In this document: positions 26,666-35,555 of the stretch, one piece after another | Layout: the number at the start of each line of letters is the position of its first letter | Position numbering within the stretch: position 1 is the first letter of the stretch | Assembly: GCA_030848925.1 (NCBI GenBank) | Contig: JANFFA010000001.1 | Location: 558,001-622,000, forward strand | Length of the DNA stretch: 64,000 bases | DNA from: Rhodalgimonas zhirmunskyi | GTDB lineage: Bacteria; Pseudomonadota; Alphaproteobacteria; Rhodobacterales; Rhodobacteraceae | Direction of reading: 5' to 3' | The notes under the pieces: model-generated | What the model was told of the DNA's origin: nothing | Seen by the model: only the letters and a program-made list of their open reading frames with translations | Databases searched by the model: none | Made by a program: the position numbers and the translations under genes

Positions 26666-27319
26666 ATGCCCGAGGTGATTTTTCCCGGACCCGAAGGCCG
26701 CCTCGAAGGCCGCTATCATCCCCAGCCCGAACGTGACGCACCGATCGCCATCGTGCTGCATCCGCATCCGCAGTTCGGCGGCACCATGAACAACAAGGTC
26801 GTCTACAACCTGCATTACACCTTCTACAACATGGGCTTCACCGTGCTGCGGTTCAATTTCCGCGGCGTCGGGCGCTCACAAGGTGAATACGATCAGGGCG
26901 TGGGTGAATTGTCGGATGCCGCTTCGGCGCTCGATTACCTGCAATCGATGAACCAGAACTCCAAGCATTGCTGGGTCGCGGGCTTTTCGTTCGGCGCGTG
27001 GATCGGCATGCAGCTTTTGATGCGCCGCCCCGAGATCACCGGCTTCGTGTCGGTCTCGCCGCCCGCCAATATGTATGACTTCTCGTTCCTTGCGCCCTGC
27101 CCCAGCTCGGGCCTGATCATCAACGGCACCGCCGACCGCGTGGCGCCGCCTGCTGATACCACAACCCTCGTCGGCAAGCTGCACGAGCAGAAGGGCATCA
27201 CCATCACCCATCAGGAAGTCCAAGGCGCGGGCCACTTCTTCGAGAACGAGCATATGGACACGCTTACCGGCTCGGTCACCGATTACGTCAAGCGCCGCCT
27301 GACAGAGACCACGCGCTAA
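26666..27319 (+). CDS. Alpha/beta hydrolase
   Basis: A 217-residue hydrolase with the nucleophile elbow GFSFG (AGFSFGAWIG), the acid in NGTADRVAPP and the catalytic His in GAGHFFEN. The HPHPQFGGTMNNKVV opening places it with the YfhR-like small alpha/beta hydrolases. The substrate is unknown. It starts after GAGGAG and is followed with a one-base gap by the next two genes, so they form one transcript divergent from iscR. Confidence 0.93.
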   Translation: MPEVIFPGPEGRLEGRYHPQPERDAPIAIVLHPHPQFGGTMNNKVVYNLHYTFYNMGFTVLRFNFRGVGRSQGEYDQGVGELSDAASALDYLQSMNQNSKHCWVAGFSFGAWIGMQLLMRRPEITGFVSVSPPANMYDFSFLAPCPSSGLIINGTADRVAPPADTTTLVGKLHEQKGITITHQEVQGAGHFFENEHMDTLTGSVTDYVKRRLTETTR

Positions 27320-27320
27320 G

Positions 27321-27593
27321 ATGGCTTCTACGCTCGAAAAAATCGCCTCCGAGCTTGCTGACGATACCCTCGCCATCATGCAGAAAACCGGCGAGGACCG
27401 CCTGCATTACGAGGTCGCCAAAGTTCTTGGCGCCTCGTCGCAGACCTTGGAAGAGGCCTACCTGACCGAGGTGCGCGTGCGCCTCGCCGGCAAGGCCGCC
27501 AAGAAGTTCCTTAAGGAGAAGGTCAGCGATCTGGCGAAAGAGGCCAAGGCCGCCGCGCAGAATGCCGGTCAGAAAACGGGCGATCAGGGCTGA
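27321..27593 (+). CDS. Conserved hypothetical protein DUF6476-like or unknown (90 aa)
   Basis: A 90-residue charged helical protein with a Lys/Ala-rich C-terminal half. There are no membrane segments and no recognisable enzyme motif. It is tightly packed between the hydrolase (one base apart) and the HD-domain gene (one-base overlap), so it is very likely real. Function and family are not certain from sequence alone. Confidence 0.8.
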   Translation: MASTLEKIASELADDTLAIMQKTGEDRLHYEVAKVLGASSQTLEEAYLTEVRVRLAGKAAKKFLKEKVSDLAKEAKAAAQNAGQKTGDQG

Positions 27594-28186
27594 TGTCCGC
27601 CCCTGATGCGGCCCGCCTCACCGCACAAATGGCCTTCCTCAATGAGGCCGACCGCCTGAAATCCGTGATCCGCGCCAACCGCCTTTGCGACGGCTCACGC
27701 TATGAAAACACCGCCGAGCACAGCTGGCACCTGGCCCTCTATGCCCTGACGCTGGCCGAACACGCCCCCGAAAAGATCGACAGCACCCGCGTGATCGCCA
27801 TGCTCTTGCTGCACGATCTGGTCGAAATCGACGCAGGCGACAACCCGGTCTTTGGCAACGTCGACGAGGCCGCCAAGGCCGCGGACGAAGACCGCGCCGC
27901 CGAGCGCATCTTCGGCCTGCTGCCGCCCGATCAGGCCGCGCAGTTCCGCGCCCTCTGGGATGAATTCGAAGCCAATGAAACCCCCGAAGCGCGCTTTGCC
28001 AAATCCCTCGACCGGTTCCAGCCGCCCAATCAGAACCTCGCCTCGAACGGCGGCTCTTGGGTGGAATACGACACCCAATATGACCAGTTCGAAACCCGCG
28101 TCGCCCAAAAGATCGACGCCGGCGCGCCCACCCTCTGGGCGTGGTTGAAACCGCGTGTTCAGGCGTGGTTCAAGGCCAACCGCTAA
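27593..28186 (+). CDS. HD-domain phosphohydrolase (YfbR-like)
   Basis: A 197-residue HD protein: metal-binding histidine in ENTAEHSWHLAL, the HD pair in LLLHDLVEIDAGD, and the final aspartate in AKSLDRFQP. YfbR-type enzymes dephosphorylate deoxynucleoside monophosphates, which is the most likely role. Start overlaps the previous stop by one base. Confidence 0.93.
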   Translation: MSAPDAARLTAQMAFLNEADRLKSVIRANRLCDGSRYENTAEHSWHLALYALTLAEHAPEKIDSTRVIAMLLLHDLVEIDAGDNPVFGNVDEAAKAADEDRAAERIFGLLPPDQAAQFRALWDEFEANETPEARFAKSLDRFQPPNQNLASNGGSWVEYDTQYDQFETRVAQKIDAGAPTLWAWLKPRVQAWFKANR

Positions 28187-28250
28187 GGCCGCATCCTAAA
28201 TCTTCATGCCCCTACCTGGGGCAACGGGTGGAATTTGAGTATTTATGGAA

Positions 28251-28277
28251 AAATGAAAGGGCCGGTCTCTTTCATTT
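28251..28277. terminator. Bidirectional intrinsic terminator
   Basis: AAATGAAAG (28251-28259) pairs with CTTTCATTT (28269-28277) around a 9-base loop, between convergent genes. Two facing copies of the recurring intergenic motif build this hairpin. Confidence 0.7.
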
Positions 28278-28324
28278 GTCTCCAAATACTCCCGCCGGAG
28301 GCTCCGACGGTCAGGTTCAGGAGG

Positions 28325-28924
28325 TTATCGCAGAATAGGGATCTGCGGCGCGGCATTTTCGGGAAGATCGCCTGACAGGCGCGGATCGGGCAGGACTTCG
28401 ACCTCGCGCTTATATGGGGTGAACCCCGACCGGCGATAGAAATCAAGCGCTTGCGGGCTATCCATCGTGCAGGTGTGCAGGTGGAAGCGATTTATCCCGT
28501 CTCGCCATGCCAAGTCCTGTGCTCGGTTCATCAACCAGCGGCCCGCGCCCTGCCCGATCAGTGCCGGATCAAGGCCGAAGAAGGCCAATTCACATTCGCC
28601 GGGCTGGCGGAAATCCAGTTCCAGAAGGCCCGCGTCCTCGCCGAAGGTATAGACCTCGACCCGCGGATCATGCAGCGTTTTCTCAAGTTCGGCGACGTCG
28701 ATGATCAGCCGCGAAAACCACAGCCAATCCTCGGCCCCGACCCGGCGGAACAGCGCGCGATACCACGCCACATCGGGCCGCTCGACCCGGCGCAGATCGA
28801 AACTGGCCCGTTCACTACGGCCATGCTCCGGGCGCGCAGCCACCGGCGCGTGCATTTCAAGATAAGTCACCACCGTCGCCAGATGCCCGTTCGGCACCTC
28901 GTGAAACCCGTCCTCAAGCGTCAT
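28325..28924 (-). CDS. GNAT-family N-acetyltransferase
   Basis: A 199-residue acyltransferase with the acetyl-CoA loop in LIGQGAGRWLMN and the family C-terminal DFYRRSGF. Its start overlaps the mfd stop (ATGA), so it is translationally coupled to the repair gene. The substrate is unknown. Confidence 0.92.
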   Translation of the reverse strand: MTLEDGFHEVPNGHLATVVTYLEMHAPVAARPEHGRSERASFDLRRVERPDVAWYRALFRRVGAEDWLWFSRLIIDVAELEKTLHDPRVEVYTFGEDAGLLELDFRQPGECELAFFGLDPALIGQGAGRWLMNRAQDLAWRDGINRFHLHTCTMDSPQALDFYRRSGFTPYKREVEVLPDPRLSGDLPENAAPQIPILR

Positions 28925-31900
28925 TTGCGCGCCTCCTTCACCTTCATCGCCAGATCGCGCGCGATGGCGAAGGCGCCCTTGATCTTGTCGGCGTCATTCT
29001 TCCAGTCGCGCCGCACGACGATCTTGTTATCGCGGATCTTGGCGAGGCCCTTCTGCTCCTGAATGAACTCTACCAGCCCCTGTGGCGAGGCGAACTTGTC
29101 GTTGTGAAACTGGATCGTCGCCCCCTTCGGCCCGCCATCAAGCTTGGCAATCCCGGCGCGTTTGCACATCTCCTTGATGCGCACGATCAGAAGCAGCGTG
29201 TTCACCTCGCGCGGCAGTTTGCCGAAGCGGTCGATCAATTCGGCGGCGAAGCCCTCAAGTTCAACTTTACCCGACAACCCGCTGAGACGGCGATACAATC
29301 CCAGACGCACGTCAAGGTCCGGCACAAAGGCTTCGGGGATCAGGACCGGCACACCAAGGTTGATCTGTGGTGCCCATTGATCGCCGTCCTCGGGCAGGCC
29401 CTCGGCCTCGCCCGAGCGGATCTTGGCAATCGCCTCTTCCAGCATGGATTGATAAAGCTCATAGCCCACGTCGCGCATCTGGCCCGACTGTTCCTCGCCC
29501 AGCAAATTCCCCGCGCCGCGAATATCGAGGTCCTGAGAGGCCAGCGTAAAGCCCGCGCCAAGCGTATCGAGCGAGCCAAGCACGCGCAGCCGCTTTTCGG
29601 CCGCAGGGGTCAGGCGCACGCGCGGTTTCGTCGTCAGATAAGCATAGGCGCGGGTCTTCGAGCGCCCCACCCGGCCCCGGATCTGGTAGAGTTGCGCCAG
29701 CCCGAACATATCGGCGCGGTGCACCACCATGGTGTTCGCGGTCGGAATATCGAGCCCGGATTCCACGATCGTCGTCGCCAGCAGCACGTCGAACTTGCCG
29801 TCGTAAAACGCGTTCATCTTTTCGTCGAGTTCGCCCGCCGCCATCTGGCCATGCGCCACGACATAGGTCACCTCGGGCACCTGCGTTTTCAGGAATTCTT
29901 CGACATCCGGCAAATCGGTAAGCCGCGGCACGACATAGAACGATTGCCCACCACGGTAATGCTCACGCAACAACGCCTCGCGGATCGTCACCGCGTCGAA
30001 TTCGCTCACATAGGTGCGGATGGCCAAGCGGTCGACCGGCGGCGTGCCGATGATGCTCAGATCACGCACCCCCGACAGCGAAAGCTGCAAGGTGCGCGGA
30101 ATCGGTGTCGCCGTCAGGGTCAGGACGTGAACATCGGATTTCAGCTGTTTCAGCCGTTCCTTGTGGGCCACGCCAAAGTGCTGTTCCTCGTCGATGATCA
30201 GAAGGCCCAGATCCTTAAACCGGATGTTTTTCGCCAAAAGAGCATGGGTGCCGATCGCGATATCGACCGTGCCATTGGCCATCCCTTCACGCGCGCGCGC
30301 CGCGTCGGATGTCTTAACAAAGCGCGACAAGGGGCTGACCTGAATGGGAAAACCGCGAAACCGCTCGGCAAAGCTTTTGTAATGCTGGCGCGCCAGAAGC
30401 GTGGTCGGCGCGATCACCGCCACCTGCTTGCCCGACATCGCGGCAATGAAGGCCGCGCGCATCGCCACTTCGGTTTTACCAAAGCCCACATCGCCGCAAA
30501 TCAGCCGATCCATCGGCCGCCCCGAGGCCAGATCGTCGAGCACATCTTCGATTGCACGCAACTGATCGTCGGTTTCCTCATAAGGGAAGCGGGCGGCAAA
30601 TTCCTCCCACGCGTGATGCTGCGCTTCCAGCACCGTGGCTTTGCGCAATTCCCGCTCGGCGGCGACGCGGATCAACCGCTCGGCCATCTCGCGGATGCGT
30701 TCCTTGAGCTTGGCCTTCTTGGCCTGCCACGCGCCACCGCCAAGGCGATCGAGTAGCCCCTCTTCATGGCCATAGCGCGACAGCAGTTCGATATTCTCGA
30801 CCGGCAGATAAAGCTTTGACGCCTCGGCATACTCCAGCACAAGGCACTCATGCGCCGCACCCGCCGCCGTGATCACCTCAAGCCCCATGTAGCGCCCGAT
30901 CCCGTGATCGACATGCACCACCAGATCGCCGGGCGAAAGGCTCTGGGTTTCGGTCAGGAAGTTCTCGGCCCGCCGCTTCTTGCGCGGTGCGCGGATCAGG
31001 CGATCCCCCAGCACGTCCTGCTCGGCAATGACCGTAAGCGCGCGTTCGCCCTCGGGCGCTTCGAACCCCTGCTCAAGCCCCCAAACGGCCAGATGCAGCC
31101 CGTGTTTGCCAAGGCCCTTGGCATCCTTCACGGTGACGGCCCCGACAAGGCCCTCGTCCTCCAACAGGCCTTCGATCCGCTCGCGCGCGCCTTCTGAATA
31201 GGACGCGATCAGCACCGGGCCATCGGCCATCTTGGCTTGAACATGATCCTTCAAGACGCTGAAAAGGTTCACGTTCTCCATCTGGCGCTCGGGTGCAAAA
31301 CTGCGCCCGATGCGCCCGCCCGCATCCACGACACCCGGCCCCAACGCCTGTGGCAGCGCGTTGAACTGCACCACCCGGCGCGCCGTCATCGCGGCGTCCC
31401 ACGCAGGCTCGTCCAGATAAAGCTGATCCGCCGGAACGGGCTTGTAGACGGTATCAAGGCGGTTGCGATCACTCATCGCCAACCGCCGCGTTTCGTATTG
31501 GTCGGCCACGCTTTCCCACCGCGCCAGTCGCTGCGGCGTGAAACCGTCATCCAGCGTCACCGCCGCTTTGGGCAGGTAGTCGAACAGCGTTTCCAGCTTG
31601 GCGTGAAAGAACGGCAGCCAATGTTCGATCCCGGCGTGTTTACGCCCGGCGCTCACCGCCTCGTACAGCGGATCGTCACTGCCGGCGGTGCCGAACTCGA
31701 TCCGGTAATTCTGCCGGAAGCGGGTGATCGCCGCCTCATCCAGGATCACCTCGGACACCGGCGCGAATTCCACCCGGTCCAGCCGTTCGGTCGTGCGCTG
31801 GGTTTCAGGGTCGAACCGGCGCGCCCCGTCCAGCACATCGCCGAACAGGTCCAGCCGCACCGGCCCCGCCTCACCGGGGGAATAGACATCGATGATGCCG

Positions 31901-32388
31901 CCGCGCAGCGCGTAATCGCCCGGCTCCATCACCGTGGGGGCCTGCGAAAAGCCCATCCTGACAAGGAATTGGCGCAGCGCCTCTTCGTCGATCCGATCGC
32001 CCACGCGCGCCACGAACCCCGACTCGCGCAGCACGTCGCGCGCAGGCACATACTGTGTCGCGGCGTTGAGCGTGGTCAGAAGGACGAACCGCTCGGGCAT
32101 CGCGCCCACGGCCATGCCGGTCAGCGCCGCCATCCGCGTGGCCGAAATATCGGGGTTGGGCGACACCCGGTCGTAAGGCAGGCAATCCCAGCCCGGGAAC
32201 CGGATCACCGGCATGTCGGGGCCGAAAAAGCGCAGCGCCGCCGCCATCGCCGCCATCCGCTTGTCATCGCGCGCGACGTGGATCACCGGGCCGGTCTGCG
32301 CCTCGCGCAGAACCAGCCGCGCGTCAAACCCCTCTGGCGCGCCCCCCATCGTGACATGCGAAGCATTATGTGATTTTGTTCCGGCCAT
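28921..32388 (-). CDS. mfd: Transcription-repair coupling factor Mfd
   Basis: A 1155-residue SF2 translocase that removes stalled RNA polymerase and recruits UvrA. The N-terminal UvrB-homology part is followed by the CarD-type RNA-polymerase-binding region (LVVHVDHGIGRYMGLE). RecG-like motor motifs follow: ICGDVGFGKTEVAMRAA, LLIIDEEQHFGV, TLTATPIPRTL, and QIRGRVGRS. The C-terminal regulatory D7 region is present. Start: ATG at 32388. Full length. Confidence 0.98.
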   Translation of the reverse strand: MAGTKSHNASHVTMGGAPEGFDARLVLREAQTGPVIHVARDDKRMAAMAAALRFFGPDMPVIRFPGWDCLPYDRVSPNPDISATRMAALTGMAVGAMPERFVLLTTLNAATQYVPARDVLRESGFVARVGDRIDEEALRQFLVRMGFSQAPTVMEPGDYALRGGIIDVYSPGEAGPVRLDLFGDVLDGARRFDPETQRTTERLDRVEFAPVSEVILDEAAITRFRQNYRIEFGTAGSDDPLYEAVSAGRKHAGIEHWLPFFHAKLETLFDYLPKAAVTLDDGFTPQRLARWESVADQYETRRLAMSDRNRLDTVYKPVPADQLYLDEPAWDAAMTARRVVQFNALPQALGPGVVDAGGRIGRSFAPERQMENVNLFSVLKDHVQAKMADGPVLIASYSEGARERIEGLLEDEGLVGAVTVKDAKGLGKHGLHLAVWGLEQGFEAPEGERALTVIAEQDVLGDRLIRAPRKKRRAENFLTETQSLSPGDLVVHVDHGIGRYMGLEVITAAGAAHECLVLEYAEASKLYLPVENIELLSRYGHEEGLLDRLGGGAWQAKKAKLKERIREMAERLIRVAAERELRKATVLEAQHHAWEEFAARFPYEETDDQLRAIEDVLDDLASGRPMDRLICGDVGFGKTEVAMRAAFIAAMSGKQVAVIAPTTLLARQHYKSFAERFRGFPIQVSPLSRFVKTSDAARAREGMANGTVDIAIGTHALLAKNIRFKDLGLLIIDEEQHFGVAHKERLKQLKSDVHVLTLTATPIPRTLQLSLSGVRDLSIIGTPPVDRLAIRTYVSEFDAVTIREALLREHYRGGQSFYVVPRLTDLPDVEEFLKTQVPEVTYVVAHGQMAAGELDEKMNAFYDGKFDVLLATTIVESGLDIPTANTMVVHRADMFGLAQLYQIRGRVGRSKTRAYAYLTTKPRVRLTPAAEKRLRVLGSLDTLGAGFTLASQDLDIRGAGNLLGEEQSGQMRDVGYELYQSMLEEAIAKIRSGEAEGLPEDGDQWAPQINLGVPVLIPEAFVPDLDVRLGLYRRLSGLSGKVELEGFAAELIDRFGKLPREVNTLLLIVRIKEMCKRAGIAKLDGGPKGATIQFHNDKFASPQGLVEFIQEQKGLAKIRDNKIVVRRDWKNDADKIKGAFAIARDLAMKVKEARK

Positions 32389-32392
32389 CAGA

Positions 32393-32917
32393 TCAGCCGA
32401 ACACACCGACCGAAAGGTTGTGGAACATGCCCGTCAAGGCGGTCACGAAGATCGAGATCATGCCGATCACCTGCGTCAGCACGCGCTGAAGGTGCAACCG
32501 GCGATAGAGGTCCTCGCCGCTCTCCTGTCGGGTCTGGATCCGCGATGCGGTAAACAGCGCAAGCCCCCCCACGATCGTCATCGGGAACAACAGCAGGAAC
32601 ACCGCCTGCCCGAATTCGAAATCGTAAAAGAACCCCAAGCCCCCCAGCAAGGTGAGGAAAAAACAGGCAAATCCAAGGATCCACAACCCCGACACCCGCC
32701 AGATATGCAGGATGCGGTTGGTATAGATCCGGATCAGGTCTTCGAGATCGGCCTCGTATTGCCCACCCTCACGGCGCGCGCGCATGACCATGTCCCACGG
32801 CACGCCCAGCACCCAGTGCGACGCCGTCGACCACACGACCGCCAGCGCGATCCAGAACCACAGGTTCGAGAAACTGCGCATGTCGATCAATTCGAAAACG
32901 GAGTGATACCAGTCCAA
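32393..32917 (-). CDS. Conserved Rhodobacterales membrane protein
   Basis: A 174-residue protein beginning LDWYHSVFELIDMRSFSNLW, with three to four membrane segments. I chose the TTG at 32917 because the upstream GAGGG site and the conserved-looking start fit; the ATG at 32881 (MRSFSNLW) would lose the first 12 residues. Some Rhodobacterales genomes carry proteins of this kind under a 'component of SufBCD complex' label, but I could not check that. It lies four bases before mfd. Confidence 0.7.
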   Translation of the reverse strand: MDWYHSVFELIDMRSFSNLWFWIALAVVWSTASHWVLGVPWDMVMRARREGGQYEADLEDLIRIYTNRILHIWRVSGLWILGFACFFLTLLGGLGFFYDFEFGQAVFLLLFPMTIVGGLALFTASRIQTRQESGEDLYRRLHLQRVLTQVIGMISIFVTALTGMFHNLSVGVFG

Positions 32918-33066
32918 CGCGCCCTCAACCTCTTGTTGCGCCCAAAGAAGCGTGGCGCCTTCTAACGTGACACCGCCACAATGCCCAGAGGACAATTCCG
33001 CCTCTTGATGCCGTGGCCGCATCCATGCCATTGCAGATGCCACAGCGCAAGGAGGAGCACCCCGCC

Positions 33067-34062
33067 ATGAGACCTGTTCAGGCCCCCTTCCCGATCACCC
33101 GCCACCGCCGCGCCCGCAAGTCGGCCGCGATCCGCGATCTGGTGCAGGAAAACACCCTGACGGTGAATGACCTGATCTGGCCCGTGTTTCTGTGCGATGG
33201 CGAAGGGGTGGAACAACCCGTCGCCTCCATGCCCGGCGTGGTGCGTCGCAGCGTCGATCGCGTGGCCGAGGCCGCGCGCGAGGCGGCCGATCTGGGCATT
33301 CCCGCGATCTGCCTCTTTCCTTATACCGACCCGGCGTTGAAGACCCCCACCTGCGAAGAGGCATGGAACCCCGACAACCTGTCCAACCGCGCCACCCGCG
33401 CGATCAAACAGGCCGCCCCCGATCTGGCCGTGATGTCGGACGTGGCGCTTGATCCTTATAATTGCGACGGCCACGATGGCTTCGTGCGTGAGGGCGAGGT
33501 CGTGAATGACGAAACCGTCGATGCGCTGGTGAAACAGGCCCTGTCACAGGCCGAGGCCGGCGTCGACATCATCGGCCCTTCGGACATGATGGATGGCCGC
33601 ATCGGCGCCATCCGTGACGCGCTCGAAGATCGCGGCTTCTGCAACACCATGATCCTGAGCTATGCCGCCAAATACGCCAGCGCCTTTTATGGCCCGTTCC
33701 GCGACGCGGTGGGCGCAAGTGGCGCGCTCAAGGGTGACAAGAAAAGCTACCAGATGAACCCCGGCAATTCCGACGAGGCGATGCGCCTGATCGAACGGGA
33801 CCTGCGCGAAGGCGCCGATATGATCATGGTCAAGCCCGGAATGCCTTATCTCGACATTTGCCGCCGCGCCAAGGACACGTTTGGCGCGCCCACCTTCGCC
33901 TATCAGGTGTCGGGCGAATACGCGATGATACAGGCCGCGGCGCAAAACGGCTGGATCGATGGCGACAAGGCCATGGTCGAGTCGCTCTTGTGCTTCAAGC
34001 GCGCCGGTTGTGACGGCATCCTGACCTATTTCGCCCCCACCGTGGCCCGCGCGCTGGCCTGA
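33067..34062 (+). CDS. hemB: Delta-aminolevulinic acid dehydratase (porphobilinogen synthase)
   Basis: A 331-residue TIM-barrel enzyme joining two 5-aminolevulinate molecules for haem and bacteriochlorophyll synthesis. Schiff-base lysines: AAKYASAFYGPFR region (about residue 200) and IMVKPGMPYLD (about 255). The metal site region, DVALDPYNCDGHDG, is the Asp/Ala type of Mg/K-dependent enzymes rather than the Cys-rich zinc type. Start: ATG 33067 after AAGGAGGAG. It is divergent from the membrane-protein/mfd pair. Confidence 0.97.
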   Translation: MRPVQAPFPITRHRRARKSAAIRDLVQENTLTVNDLIWPVFLCDGEGVEQPVASMPGVVRRSVDRVAEAAREAADLGIPAICLFPYTDPALKTPTCEEAWNPDNLSNRATRAIKQAAPDLAVMSDVALDPYNCDGHDGFVREGEVVNDETVDALVKQALSQAEAGVDIIGPSDMMDGRIGAIRDALEDRGFCNTMILSYAAKYASAFYGPFRDAVGASGALKGDKKSYQMNPGNSDEAMRLIERDLREGADMIMVKPGMPYLDICRRAKDTFGAPTFAYQVSGEYAMIQAAAQNGWIDGDKAMVESLLCFKRAGCDGILTYFAPTVARALA

Positions 34063-34281
34063 TCCGGGGCACCAAGGCCCGGAGTGTGAAGGTCGGGGGT
34101 GTGAAGGTCGGGGGAGCCATGGTACGGGGTCCGGACCTGCGCACCAATCCGCCAGTTGCCGTCATGTACCCCGGGCCCTAGTGACAGGCCCGCGCATTGT
34201 GCCTATACTCTCGCGCAAGACCGGGAACACCCGGCTTTTGTCAGGCAAATCAACACCACAAACAGAGCAGGCAGTGAACTC

Positions 34282-34839
34282 ATGAACAGCTATTCCCGGC
34301 GCGGTTTCGCGCTTTCCCTCATGGCCACCGGCGGTCTGGCCGCTTGCGGCAACGGCGTCGGCTCCAACGGCGCGGCCAAGATCGACGCGCGCGTCGAACA
34401 GACGCTGAACTATCTCTATTCCAAATATCCGCAGACCCAGAACCTTGCCGCGAAGGCCAACGGTATGCTGGTCATGCCGCTGGTGACCGAGGCCGGGTTC
34501 GGCTTTGGCGGCGGCTATGGGCGCGGCGCACTGCGCGTCAACGGCGTGACGGTGGATTACTACTCCGCCACCAAGGGCAGTGTCGGCCTTCAGATCGGCG
34601 CACAGCAATATGCGCACGTCCTGTTCTTCATGACCGACGAGGCGCTGATGAAGTTCCGCCGCTCGCAAGGCTGGGCCGCAGGCGCCGACGTCGAATACGT
34701 GGTCAAGGATCAGGCCGGCAACATCCGCGCCGAAACCACGACCTCGACCGCGCCGGTCGTGGCGGTGATCTTCGGTCAGGCCGGGCTGCTGCTTGGCGCG
34801 ACGCTGGAAGGCGTGAAATACACCCGCATCATTCCCTGA
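34282..34839 (+). CDS. SYLF/YSC84-domain lipoprotein
   Basis: A 185-residue exported protein. The N-terminal signal, with RRGFALSLMATGG, ends in a lipobox (GGLAAC), so the mature protein is a lipoprotein. The body carries the SYLF pattern VMPLVTEAGFGFGGGYGRGAL and GLQIGAQQYAHVLFF. Eukaryotic SYLF domains bind lipids; bacterial roles are unknown. Start: ATG 34282. Confidence 0.9.
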   Translation: MNSYSRRGFALSLMATGGLAACGNGVGSNGAAKIDARVEQTLNYLYSKYPQTQNLAAKANGMLVMPLVTEAGFGFGGGYGRGALRVNGVTVDYYSATKGSVGLQIGAQQYAHVLFFMTDEALMKFRRSQGWAAGADVEYVVKDQAGNIRAETTTSTAPVVAVIFGQAGLLLGATLEGVKYTRIIP

Positions 34840-34864
34840 ACGCATCGGCCCCTTGGCTGATGGT

Positions 34865-34894
34865 GGGAGCGAGGGGCCAGCCCCTCGCGCTCCC
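34865..34894. terminator. Hairpin terminator between convergent genes
   Basis: GGGAGCG + AGGGG (34865-34876) pair with CCCCT + CGCTCCC (34881-34885 and 34888-34894) with a two-base bulge and a CCAG loop. It is followed by a copy of the recurring GATATTT...AAATGAA motif. It ends the lipoprotein gene and probably the opposing Usg-like gene. Confidence 0.6.
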
Positions 34895-35096
34895 CGGGAT
34901 ATTTCTGGTCAAATGAAGCAAGGGCGCGTGGTCAAATTTTGAGCATCGCGCCTTGATTAGCGTGCGCGCGGGTAACCTGTTTCGCCGGGTCACAAGCCGC
35001 AATCGGGTGCCAGACGCATGGCAGACGGATTGCAGGCGCGGTGCAGACACCTGTTTTGCGCCTGTGCGCCTGCGTTAACCCCTCGGGACGGTGGGG

Positions 35097-35369
35097 TTAA
35101 TGATAGGTGAACTCCCCCACCACGTTGCGCCATTCCCCGGGCGCCACCAGCTTGCGGTGCGTGAACTGCACCGAGTGTAGCGGACCATCGATCTCTCGCT
35201 TCCAGAAGTCAATGAAATCAAACAGTTTGGGGTGATCCGGGGCAAGGTCATAGTCTTGCCAGACGAAGCTGTTGAGCACGTGGATATGGTCGGGCATCCG
35301 GTAAAAAAACTCGGCCGTGGTGAGGCCATATCCCCTTAGAAGCATCTCCGTTTCGGTCATCTGCATCAT
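35097..35369 (-). CDS. Usg-family small protein
   Basis: A 90-residue protein with GLTTAEFFYRMPDHIHVL and FVWQDYDLAPDHPKLFDFIDFW, the hallmark of the alphaproteobacterial Usg family. These proteins are found near tryptophan genes in some species; function is unknown. There are three candidate ATGs at 35369, 35366 and 35360; a GAGG lies at a suitable distance from the third. Confidence 0.88.
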   Translation of the reverse strand: MMQMTETEMLLRGYGLTTAEFFYRMPDHIHVLNSFVWQDYDLAPDHPKLFDFIDFWKREIDGPLHSVQFTHRKLVAPGEWRNVVGEFTYH

Positions 35370-35480
35370 ACCTCATTGTCCTGTTATAGGAATATGATGC
35401 CATGATGAAATTAATAATCAACAAAAACAGCATGTTATCACTCTCCTGCGCAGGCTGCCAGCGCGCAGGGATGTCCGCCA

Positions 35481-35510
35481 TTGCACCCTATATGACGGGT
35501 CTGTTATACA
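35481..35510 (+). promoter_or_regulatory. Candidate gyrA promoter
   Basis: TTGCAC (35481-35486) and TATACA (35505-35510) are separated by 18 bases and lie about 45 bases before the gyrA start. The nearest -10/-35 pair is of sigma-70 type. No operator was recognised. Confidence 0.4.
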
Positions 35511-35555
35511 TCCCACAACAATATCTAGCGCACTCAGATCAAGCAGGCCGACAAC

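Noticed and set aside
29104-30756. A 550-codon reading frame on the plus strand
   Set aside because: It lies inside mfd on the opposite strand; typical GC-rich shadow.
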